Assembly (NCBI GenBank): GCA_949751835.1
Contig: CATKHK010000033.1
Location: 124,001 to 188,000, forward strand
Direction of reading: 5' to 3'
Source: Blepharisma japonicum
Lineage: Eukaryota; Ciliophora; Heterotrichea; Heterotrichida; Blepharismidae
Length of the DNA: 64,000 bases
Shown: one piece after another, positions 1 through 9,083 of the stretch
Position numbering within the stretch: position 1 is the stretch's first letter
How the letters are laid out: each line of letters opens with the position of its first letter
The notes under the pieces: model-generated
The model's database searches: none
What the model was told of the DNA's origin: nothing
What the model saw: only the letters and a program-made list of their open reading frames with translations
Made by a program: the position numbers and the translations under genes

Positions 1-526
1 CACTTGATAGTAAAGCTTTTCCAGTGTATGGTGGCACCATGTACCTCAAAGCAGTTCCGAAGTTCTTGCCTGCTTTTTGGAAGTTGAAGCCAAGGAGGTC
101 TAGTGTGGAGGCAGCAAGATATGATTCAATGACATTTCTTTGCATTAAGATGTTCCCTACCACATACCAACTTCCTTTGCTCTTTAAATCAGCATTCAAG
201 TTTGTGATAATTTGGTTCATTCCACAGCCTGAGGCCATTTTTTCGAGGTCTTTTCCGAAAGTTTTGATGTTGCTGTAAGCGTCGAATGGGTGGAATTTAA
301 GGACGCTGGCAATGATGCTGACCATATCGGAGTCAAGCTTTCCTTGTGAGCCTTGATCTAAGCAGGTTGCTGGAAGAGTGTAAGTTGTGCCGGTATAACT
401 GCTCATGAAAGCTCCCATGAAGGTCTTAAAGTCATCGTAGTTTCCTTGGAAGAGTGATGGTGGGACGGAGGATTCAGCGCTGGAGAGAGCCACGAAAGCT
501 ACGAAAAGGAATAAAATTTTTGACAT
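1..526 (-). CDS. Secreted protein, partial (C-terminus beyond window)
   Basis: An open frame begins with ATG at 526 and runs to the window edge without a stop, giving about 175 residues. The first ~18 residues (MSKILFLFVAFVALSSAE) form a typical cleavable signal peptide. The mature part has few cysteines (ATCLDQGS, ASGCGMNQ), several aromatic residues and no membrane segment, so it is probably secreted or lumenal. I do not recognise the family. It is divergently arranged with the DP gene across a 513-bp spacer. The start is chosen because it is the first ATG and gives the signal peptide. Confidence 0.8.
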   Translation of the reverse strand, partial: MSKILFLFVAFVALSSAESSVPPSLFQGNYDDFKTFMGAFMSSYTGTTYTLPATCLDQGSQGKLDSDMVSIIASVLKFHPFDAYSNIKTFGKDLEKMASGCGMNQIITNLNADLKSKGSWYVVGNILMQRNVIESYLAASTLDLLGFNFQKAGKNFGTALRYMVPPYTGKALLSS

Positions 527-1039
527 TTTATTATTATCACATCCCATTTTTGTCATCAGAATATGTTCAACAGGTTTGAATAGAATTATAAAATTATGCT
601 ATTTATTTTAAGAGAAGATAATTGGGAGAAGTTAGATGTAAGAATAAGATTAAATATGCAGAAGAGGGTCATGGAGAGAGACGTAAAGGGCATAATTTGT
701 AACGTTGAGAGAAGGAAACTTCAGTGATAATTCAATTTTTTATAGTTTAGCTTTAAAGTAAAGAAAATGCATGAAAATTATGAGCTGCTTAAAGTAACGC
801 TTAAATAATTGGTTTTTTAATATAAATTTTTCAGATGATAAAGATTTTTGTGATTATCTGGATTGAACCGTTAAATGAAAGAAAATAAACAAAAGTTAAA
901 AAAAGTTATTCTAATGCAGTTTTGTTTTAGAAAATAACTCCAGGTTTATTAGGAGGAAGCTGTGAAAAAAGCCTCAAAAAATAGCTAAAAGTAATTTTTA
1001 AATAATTTCCATCTTAAAATACTAGGCGGTGCATAAACT
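527..1039. other. Divergent intergenic region, no gene seen
   Basis: AT-rich spacer between two outward-facing genes. It presumably holds both promoters, but I see no clear TATA box, repeat or RNA gene. Confidence 0.5.
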
Positions 1040-1741
1040 ATGGACAATCAAACCGCCTATAAGCTAGCAACCCCTGAAAGATGCAAAAAGCTTATGAATC
1101 TATCACGTCAAGTGCTAGAAAAAGTAAAAACCAGCGGAGCTACCTCAGGCAACCAAATAGCAAAAGAAATCCTCAACGATTTATCTGAGAATTCTTACGG
1201 GGCCGAGTTCAAAAATATCCAGCGGCGGGTCTACGATGCACTTAACGTGCTTCATGCCCTAAACATTATATCAAAATTCCGAAATGAAATCTGCTACCAA
1301 GGCTTCTCAAACGACAAAGAAGAAAAGATCATTCGTGGAACTTTAGATGCCAAAAAAGCTGTCATTGAAGAAAAAAGAAAAGCTTTGAACGAAAATTTAA
1401 TGCACTATACAGCTTTGAGAAAGCTTTTGAATAGAAATATGACCCAAGAAATTAAGCCAAATGTTCTGCTCCCTTGTGTTGTCGTTAAGGGAAGAGAAAT
1501 AAAAATTGATATCCAAGAAAATAATGTCATAATAGTGTCAGAAAACCCAATGGCAATATACAATGATGCTCACCTGATGGCAAATATGAAGTTTCATCAT
1601 ATTAATAACGAGGAGCTAGCAGAGAATTTCCCAAAAGAACTAATCGATACAATAAACAGTCAGGACAAAGAAAATGTGAAGGAAAAAGATTATAGAGAAC
1701 TCTGTATTGAATTGTTTACGAAAGGTCAATGTAATAATTAA
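1040..1741 (+). CDS. E2F dimerization partner DP
   Basis: A 233-residue protein with the winged-helix DNA-binding domain of the DP branch of the E2F/DP family at about residues 15-95. The signature [20 protein letters not shown] matches the DP consensus [20 protein letters not shown] and contains the DNA-contacting RRVYD. A helical stretch follows (about 100-135), where DP proteins dimerise with E2F, and then a short C-terminal region. DP binds DNA as a heterodimer with E2F and controls cell-cycle genes. The protein is shorter than animal DP (about 400 residues). No intron is seen and the stop is TAA. Confidence 0.9.
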   Translation: [233 protein letters not shown]

Positions 1742-1839
1742 AGATTTAATACGTTTAATAGAAACTCGATTGTCTAATTAATTAATAATGAGTGGTTGAA
1801 CTTAATAGAATATCTGAATTTCTTATTACTATTAAAGAA

Positions 1840-3048
1840 TTAATTAAGAATATCTCGCTCAATCTGCTTATTTTGAGCGATAAGAAACTCTAATTCTTTT
1901 ATGCTTGAGCTCGTAAATGTTTTCAAAACAATTTCATACATATGCTGCTTTCCTTCTTTAAATTTAGGAATAACACTGTTCAATAAAGTTCCAGTCACAA
2001 TATTTACTATTTTCTCAACACATTTTAGCTCTTCTTCAAGATTATTTATTTCTCTTGAAGTCTTCTCGATATACTGTTCTTTGTTCTTTTGCAACAAAAT
2101 CTGTACAAAATTCTTTTTCCCTGACTGTATTTTTATCAAATTTTCCCTTTCTTCATCAATTCTGTCTACAATTTTCAATTTTATAGCTTCCAACATGAAT
2201 CTGCCTTGGATTGCTTCATTCAGACCTTCTAAATCCAGAACTTCAGTCCTCACCCAGTCTAGCAAAACTGAATACGGATTTGATGACAAAATTTTGGTTT
2301 CCAAATTAATCTTTTTTTCTTCGGTATATACCTTATTGACGTTTTTTAAATCAGTTAATAAGTTCTGGACTTCTTTTTGATAATATTCAAAATAATCTGT
2401 TGTGTATTTGCATCGGCCTTCAAACACTTGTAGTTGGGCTAAACAGCCAAAAAAATGCTTTTGGGCATCTTCCATTTCTTTGTGGCTTTCGGAATTTGAA
2501 ATAAAGCTTGTAAAATCCGAAAAAATTTCTTTGTAAAGAGGGGCGAGTTTTTGGAATGGTAGACGGCCATAATGCCCTACACATTTGTGAAATTCTTGAG
2601 GACCTCTCAAAAATTGCTGGACTATTTCTGAGTGGTATATGTAAGGGATTTTCCCTATTTTTATAAGAAAAGCTTCAAGAAGCACTTTTCGCTTGTCAAT
2701 AAAATCTTTTCCGAGGTTTCCCTATATGAGTTTTACAGTCATTTGTTTTGGAGGTATTTGAGGCATGTAGCAACCTGGCCATTGTCTTGATAGAATATCT
2801 CTGAGCGCTTTAAAATCTTTATATCGGCGACTCGTTTGAATGTTTCCTGCGGAGTCAGATCCACTAATAGGATATGTCACGAAGTTTCTTAGTGAACCAT
2901 TATTCACAGTTGGAGTTCCTAGTGAAATTGTAACGTTTTCTCGTGAATTTTTAGAAGAATTCACCTTATCTATATTGACATATGAGAAATCAGATTCGAT
3001 CAAATTATTATAGTTTTCCTCTGCTTCGCTTGATGGGTCAGACTCCAT
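1840..3048 (-). CDS. PX-domain sorting-nexin-like protein (one 15-nt intron)
   Basis: About 397 residues after removing a 15-nt intron at 2722-2736. The PX domain spans about residues 40-150. It shows the phosphoinositide-binding RRYKDF motif, the PxxP stretch IPPKQ, and the helix NLGKDFIDKRKVLLEAF that is restored only by splicing. The rest is helical with long charged stretches, consistent with a BAR-type C-terminus as in sorting nexins. Such proteins bind PI3P on endosomes and shape or sort cargo. Transcription converges with the DP gene across 98 bp. The exact sorting-nexin class is not clear. Confidence 0.87.
2722..2736 (-). other. 15-nt intron in PX gene
   Basis: Minus-strand sequence GTAAAACTCATATAG. 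It ends with an in-frame TAG, and its removal joins ...KQMT to GNLGKDF..., a conserved part of the PX domain. Position 10 is A, as in the other four introns of the window. Confidence 0.92.
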
Positions 3049-3517
3049 TTTAATAAATTTGTCAACTCTTAGTTTTTGAATTACTTTTAAAACAGCAAAA
3101 AAAGCATCATTTTGTTGGGATTTAAAAGAAATTGATTTAAATAGTTCTCAATATGAATGGGGAGGATTTGATATAAAATAATTGGTTTGAGAAGGATTTG
3201 CATAATTAGAAAGAATAAGATTAATTAAGGTATTCATTTGAAGCTAAAAATATAGAGAGTATTTACTATGAAAATGATTTTATGATATAATTAGTTTATT
3301 ATAATTTATTAAGATATATGCAATATTGGTTAGGGACAGTAATTTCATATATAAAGAAAATTTTAAAATTTTGAAAAACTGTTGATATTTTATATAAATA
3401 TAAATTATCCCAAAAATTTAATTATTTTTTACATAATTTATATAATTATAAAGTTATAATATATACGCCATTTTTATATCGTGATAGCTGTCCATTTTAA
3501 TGTAAAGAAAAATTCAA
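3049..3517. other. AT-rich intergenic region, nothing recognised
   Basis: Very AT-rich spacer between divergent genes. I see no gene, RNA or repeat. Confidence 0.5.
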
Positions 3518-3955
3518 ATGAATCACAGCTATAACTGCGTAAAGAGCGAAAAAGATCAACATTGTACTAAATTTTTTCTGTCAAAACCTTCTGGGGACGA
3601 AAATGCAAAGGAAATTTTCAAAGAAAACTCCAAAAATTTGCTAGGATATCAAAATTCTGTCAAAAATAAAAATGATTTATCGATTTTTTTTAAAGAAAAT
3701 CGAAAATCTTCTTCTCCTTTTGGAGTTGATAGTCTAAAACTCAAAGAAACTGAATTTTTAGGAAAATCAGCATTTAATGACTTCTCCAAATTAGACAGAA
3801 TTTGGGTAAACGACTCAAGCCGCATAGATAATTTTGAAAACTCTCATAAGTACCTCAAAAAAATTAATTCTCAATCTGAATTTTTATCAAATTTTCCGAA
3901 AGAGGGTAAAATTAGAAAATATGAGAGCTCGCAAAATTTTGGAGATGAAATATAA
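3518..3955 (+). CDS. Hypothetical protein, 145 aa
   Basis: An intact ATG-to-TAA frame of 145 residues, rich in Lys, Asn, Ser and Phe, with no signal peptide, membrane span or recognised domain. Low complexity and high polarity suggest a mostly disordered protein. It contains no TGA codon. It sits in the same orientation as the next orphan gene, 262 bp downstream. I do not recognise it; the case for coding rests on length and clean termination in AT-rich DNA. Confidence 0.55.
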   Translation: MNHSYNCVKSEKDQHCTKFFLSKPSGDENAKEIFKENSKNLLGYQNSVKNKNDLSIFFKENRKSSSPFGVDSLKLKETEFLGKSAFNDFSKLDRIWVNDSSRIDNFENSHKYLKKINSQSEFLSNFPKEGKIRKYESSQNFGDEI

Positions 3956-4217
3956 AGATACTTGAAGATTGAGTAGTAAATTTTAGAGCAGAAAAAAATT
4001 ACTACTATTAATTAATTAAAATTTAAATCAGCATTAAAAAGTGCTTTTATTATAAATCACAGCAATCCTCCATAATATATAGGGATTAAATTATCTCAAA
4101 AATGCTGCTAATTTTATGACTTTATAATTGTGCTCCTTTCTTAATTTAAATACCTTTATGAGAATAATAATGAAAAAACTAATTTCTTTATAAATATATT
4201 GTTCTTTATCAGATTTA

Positions 4218-4688
4218 ATGCTTGGCGATAATAACTTTCACAAAAATCTCATAGTTCCTTGCAAGCACGAGCCAACTGTAGATAACCGATACGGAGTTCA
4301 CTTTGAATTCAACGATTTATGTAATCGATTGCTCGAAGTTCAAGCTAATCAGCTTAGTCAAGATCTTCAGCCAAAAATTAAAAGAAAGCCAATTCGTTTT
4401 CCATCGCTATCTCAAATTCCAAAATACTCACAAAAACCTCAAGAAACCATTCAAACTAAGCCAAAGCGCTTGCACCCTCTTGCTAAAAATATCTTATTTT
4501 CAACTTTTGATGATTCCAACAACCGAACTACGACAAGTATTATGAGAAAGTCAAATTCGATTTCTCCAGTGAAGCAACGATTTTCCTTAGAAAATTCAAA
4601 GAGCAACAAAAAGCTGCACTCTAAGCTTCTAACTGAGAAGCAAATTAAAAGGAAGAGAGCAAGTACTCATATTAATCTAAAATGCTAA
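4218..4688 (+). CDS. Hypothetical basic protein, 156 aa
   Basis: An intact frame of 156 residues. The protein is basic, with Lys/Arg-rich clusters (KIKRKPIRFPSLSQIPK, KQIKRKRAS near the C-terminus) and many Ser/Pro residues, so it is probably disordered and could be nuclear. No domain is recognised and there is no TGA codon. It faces the ATG4 gene convergently across about 150 bp. Confidence 0.6.
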   Translation: MLGDNNFHKNLIVPCKHEPTVDNRYGVHFEFNDLCNRLLEVQANQLSQDLQPKIKRKPIRFPSLSQIPKYSQKPQETIQTKPKRLHPLAKNILFSTFDDSNNRTTTSIMRKSNSISPVKQRFSLENSKSNKKLHSKLLTEKQIKRKRASTHINLKC

Positions 4689-4841
4689 TTAAATAAATTG
4701 TTATATCAAAATATTTTTATAACTTAAGAGAAAATTATTCATTGAGTTACTTCAAAATCAAGCATATAAAATAACAAAATCAGGAAATTGATAAAATTAT
4801 GATATCTGAAATACAAAATTAATACTAATTCTTTAGTAAAA

Positions 4842-6230
4842 TTATAAAATTATATAATCATCACCTTCATTTAGAGCTGGGTGTTGATAATTCTCTCTAC
4901 AATAGTCAGGAGTGTGCGTTTTCAGTGTAATTAGCCCATTTATCTGATCTTTTCCAGCCTCCATCAAATTTTCAAACAAAATGTAGTCCTCTTTATTCCT
5001 TATATAAAATCCTAGAGACATCGAACTTTCTGCTTCACCTATAGGCAATATCTTCGGTGAAGAGCAACTATAACTAGCCTGACTTTCTCTCAAACTCTCA
5101 CTGGATTTGCACACCTTTTGCACCAAATGAGGATCAAGAAAAATGAAATTTTCTTCCTGATATCCAACAAAATACAAGGCAGAACGAGGCTTCCCACCTA
5201 CAATTCCAACAGTCTGAGGCATGGATAAAAAATATTTGACAGCAGAATGGAATTCAGGCTGAATTGTTTTTAAACCAAGCATAATAGGAAGCATAATTAA
5301 AATGCTTGCGTCTCAGGCATAGGTCAAGAATTTTTCAAGGCAATTGTTGCATTCTTCACAGTTTTCTTCTTCGCAATCAAAAGCTTCGAAAGGAATATCT
5401 GTAAGGACTGACATAAGCTGATCTCTGTAGATGACTGAGTCCATGAATACTTTGGCCTTAAATTTTGGAATTGGATTGTTTTTAATTAGTCTTTCTATTG
5501 TGTGGCAAATTGTAGAAGGAGAATACCAATCTCCAGGAATTTTATCAAACTCAACGCCAAGCTCAGTTATTTTATGTACAGAAAAAGGTGCTGTCATGAG
5601 GTTTTCTTGGATTGTTTCTAATAAGGAAAAATTATCTTCATAATTAAAGTGTCTCTTTAAAGTGTTTAGCAACATCATTTGCCCAGCACGGATTGTGCAT
5701 CCTCACCCAGCATCAGTAGTGAGAACTTTTAAATGCTGCTTTTCATTACCCTTAAGTCTATTTATTGGTCTGAAGCCACTCCTATACGTTACTCAAATTA
5801 TTTGACTGAAGTCCCTAATAAACTCTTTATACCCTAATTCTCCATCTGTCTTATTAGTCGGCTTATTAGTCTCAAAGGCTTTTGGGTAATATGTTTTTCC
5901 CATCAAAATTGCTGGAGAATCTTCAAAATCCAATGTCACCTTATGGGAGACAATATGATGCATATTATACCTTGCGTTTGCACTCGCCTTAGAAAATCAA
6001 TTAGATTTCAATAATTCAGCAGGAAAATAATAATCAGGAGTATTTGTCATAAAGGGTGGATCTGTGTTCTGTTGAAACATTGAAATAGTGATTTCATCTA
6101 ACTTTGGGTTAGGCTCACTTTTTGGTCGTATTGTTTCTTTGCTTTTGGTTTTATGTGGGAAATTGTCACTACTTGAGTACATTTGGCTACCTTCTGTCAT
6201 ATACGGAGTAAAAAATTCGGGATCTACCAT
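4842..6230 (-). CDS. ATG4: Autophagy cysteine protease ATG4
   Basis: One frame of 462 residues once TGA is read as Trp. The papain-like ATG4 (peptidase C54) core is clear: VTYRSGFRPI, then the catalytic-Cys motif TTDAGWGCTIRAGQMML, then VGIVGGKPRSALYFVGYQ and the Asp-x-His motif FLDPH. ATG4 processes ATG8 before lipidation and removes it from membranes. At least four in-frame TGA codons occur, two of them at invariant family tryptophans (DAG-W-GC and I-W-VTYR), so this gene is the best proof of the genetic code here. The ~95-residue N-terminal leader is polar and poorly conserved. No intron was found. Confidence 0.95.
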
Positions 6231-6295
6231 ATTACTGTGAGTTAATAAAATTTTAAATTTTCTGAGTTAATAATAAAGTTTATAAGTCTTTATAA

Positions 6296-7096
6296 ATGGC
6301 AAAAAGAGAAAAAGAACATTTAGTTAGAGTTTGTGTTTTAGGTTCGTCATTTACTGGAAAATCATGTTTGTGTAATCGATTTGTTTGTAATAATTTTGAA
6401 TGAGTTTATGAGCCAACTACTGAAGTGAGACCTTATAGAAAACTTGTGAATATTACAGAGGACGAAGAAAATAAACAATATTGCATGATGCTAATTGAAG
6501 ATTTATTTCCAATTAATCATCCCTATTTGCAAAACCCTGAACAAAGTGAAGAAGCCAAGAATATGAGTAATCAATATGATCTTATCTTAGAAAACCGCAG
6601 AGAAAGCAAGAAAAAAAGCAGCGAAAAAGCCTTATATAAAGAGCACCCTATACACGCTTATGTATACGTTTTTGACCTTACCGAAAAAACTTCTTTTGAC
6701 GAAGTCGAAAGAGTTATCGAATATGTCCACACTCGAGAAGAAAAAGAAGCCGGTAAAAAGAAATCTGGTATCGCAGTCAAAATTCTTGTAGGGACCAAAA
6801 AAGATTTGCAGAGAAATGCTGTGCCCTCACAGAAAATAGAGCAAGTTAAAAAGAAGTACAATTTAATGTATAGAAAAGTCAGTGCTTTAGAAAATAGTGA
6901 TGTAAAAGACGTATTTTTAGACGTCGCCAGAATTGTAATGGACAGCATGTCATCTGGAATGAATGAAGATGAGGATGAAGACATGTTTTTTGGAGGGGGA
7001 TTTTGAAATTGGCTTGGATGTGGAGGAAGGGATGAAAAGAATAAAGACGAAGAAGACGAGGACGAAGAAGAAACTAAAAAATGCAGAATTTTTTAA
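6296..7096 (+). CDS. Atypical Ras-superfamily GTPase with CaaX end
   Basis: A 266-residue protein read through several TGA=Trp codons. It starts like a small GTPase: LVRVCVLGSSFTGKSCL carries the P-loop (GSSFTGKS) and PTTEVRPY the switch-I Thr. The usual DTAGQ (G3) motif is replaced by IEDLFPINHP followed by an insert. G4 is GTKKDL in place of NKxD, and G5 is SALE. The tail is acidic (DEDEDEEE type) and ends CRIF, a plausible prenylation CaaX box. Nucleotide binding looks possible, but standard GTP hydrolysis is doubtful. The start ATG lies 65 bp from the divergent ATG4 start. Confidence 0.8.
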
Positions 7097-7152
7097 AATT
7101 TAAATTAATTATTTTTAAGGCATTTTCACAATAAAGGTTAAAATCTTATGAT

Positions 7153-7683
7153 TTACTCTGTATTAAGTACGAAGTAAGGATCGAGCCTGAATTTTTGATC
7201 AAACCTAGTCAGCCATTTATCAAGCACATCTGCAGGCAAAATTAGCATTCCTTGGTTCATATCAGTATTTTTGTTAAAACTTTCCATAAATCTGTATAGA
7301 TTTAAAGCCACTTTTTTGGCGTACTGTTGTCTGATATCAGAATTTGCTTTGTTTTCTACAAGTGCTGCAATATTTGGAATCAGTTCTACAGATATCAGCA
7401 ATTTAATCACAGAAGAGGAGTTTATTGAAGGATTAAAACTTCACGCTGTATGAATTATATCACTTGGCCTCTCATTTGCGATTGCTCCTAAAAACTCTAT
7501 TGTCGCAAATGGAGGGATGCTATAGGATAATGCAGCTGCATAGCCTTCAGGAAGGGGAGAAGTCAAGAAAAATGTTAAATTGTTGATAAGCCCTGGAGAC
7601 GGTAAATCTACAGTTCATTGTGTTTCGTTGATTTGAGAGAAATTATAAATTGCAGGCTGACCTGGAATTATAATCCCAAACAT
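7153..7683 (-). CDS. Hikeshi/OPI10-family Hsp70 nuclear import factor
   Basis: A 176-residue protein, close to the usual ~197. It starts MFGIIIPGQP as Hikeshi starts MFGCLVAGR. The beta-rich N-terminal domain contains VDLPSPGLINNLTFFLTSPL and EFLGAIANERPSDI, and the helical C-terminal part contains ISVELIPNI and LPADVLDKWLTRFDQKF...DPYF, which match the family. Hikeshi carries Hsp70 into the nucleus during heat stress. Two TGA codons lie at Trp positions. It converges with the GTPase gene across 56 bp. Confidence 0.88.
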
Positions 7684-8041
7684 ATTTTTATAATTCTGGA
7701 ATTTTTATTTTTTAAAATTTGTTATATAAGGATTAATTTCATCAAAAAATTATGTTTAATTCAGAAGCTAGCAATATAATTTGATTTCATTAAAATATAT
7801 TTTTAAAAATCCATACTGAATTATGAGGGTTTTTTTAAAATTTATTTTTATTATAACTCCATGTGATTCATTTTTCACATTTATATAATATTCAATATCT
7901 TTAATGCGATAGAAAATAATTAATTTTTAATGGTATTGCTATAAAATCTTTATTTGAAAATAATTTTGCGGATAATGGCTTGAATCAGGAATATTAAAAG
8001 ATATCATAAGTGGCGCATATATAACCGAAGCATAAAAATAA
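7684..8041. other. Divergent intergenic region, nothing recognised
   Basis: AT-rich spacer between the Hikeshi and O-methyltransferase starts. It presumably carries promoters; no motif stands out. Confidence 0.5.
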
Positions 8042-9064
8042 ATGGACACTAAGCAGATCGATGAGACCAATCGTTTGAAAGAAGACGTTTATACCTTAGC
8101 TATGTCCCCTTTAATCGCAACCGCTCTTAATTCCATGCTTAGCTTTGATATCCCGAAGCTTTTGGAAACTCCTAAAACAATTGATGAGTTGGCTCAAACC
8201 ACTCTCTCAGTTAAGCACAAATTAGAGCGAACTTTACTCGCTCTTGAAGCTTTTGGCTACTTCTCATATGACGGGGATTCCAAAACATGGTCGAACTCAC
8301 CCAAAACCTCACTATTTTTAGACAAAAATTTTCGAGATGCGATTTATTTTTGTTGTGTGCCTTTTCAATACGAACTTTTACTTAAGTTCGGAGATGCCCT
8401 AAGATGTGATCAATCTTCTTGCTACCTCCAATTCGGTAGAAATATTTATGACGAACTTAGCCAACGAAGTTTAGACAAAAATTATTTTCATACAGGACTA
8501 GGAGCTTATACCAAAATGTCAGGAGATGCTTTATTTGATACTATTACATTGACTGGTTTAAGTAAAGTTTTAGATGCTGGAGGAGGAGATGGGACTTTGC
8601 TATGTGAATTGGCCAAGAGAAATCCAGATATAGAGTTCACTGTTCTTGATATTCCTTCTTTATGTGACCTTGCAACGAAGAATATAGAAAGCTATGGACT
8701 TCAAGATAGAGTTAAGTTTTTACCAGGAGATTTCAGACAAGAAATACCAAGCGGATTTGACTGTATTTTATTCAAACAGGCGCTTAATAGCTGAAGCGAT
8801 GAAGTCGTTATTAAAATTTTGGAAAATTGTTATAAAGCATTGGATAATGGGAAACGGCTAATAATTATCGAGCACGCAGTGGTAAAAACTGATGAAAACT
8901 ATCGAGAAGTTAGGTACTTAGATTTGATGGGAATATCAGAAATAGAGTCGAGGACAAGAAATCCTGAAGAATTTAAAATGGTTATTGAATATGCAGGATT
9001 TACAATAGAAAACATCAAGAGGCTTCAAGGACAATATATGTTTGAAGCGATAAAATCCGCCTAA
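8042..9064 (+). CDS. SAM-dependent O-methyltransferase (ASMT/COMT-like)
   Basis: A 340-residue enzyme of the plant-COMT/acetylserotonin-methyltransferase family. An N-terminal winged-helix dimerisation domain (about 10-90: LLETPKTIDELAQ, LERTLLALEAFGYF) precedes the Rossmann domain. SAM-binding motif I is LDAGGGDGTLLCELAKRNP, followed by FTVLDIP, LPGDFRQEIP and FKQALNSWSDE. The Trp in the last motif is encoded by TGA at 8792. The catalytic His usually found near here is replaced by Asn/Ser (QALNSW versus LHDW), so the methyl acceptor and activity are uncertain. It lies 19 bp from the convergent P5B ATPase stop. Confidence 0.87.
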
Positions 9065-9083
9065 TATATTCACTTAACTCTTA

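Noticed and set aside
24-278. Plus-strand open frame of 84 codons.
   Set aside because: It is the opposite-strand shadow of the signal-peptide protein that spans 1-526.
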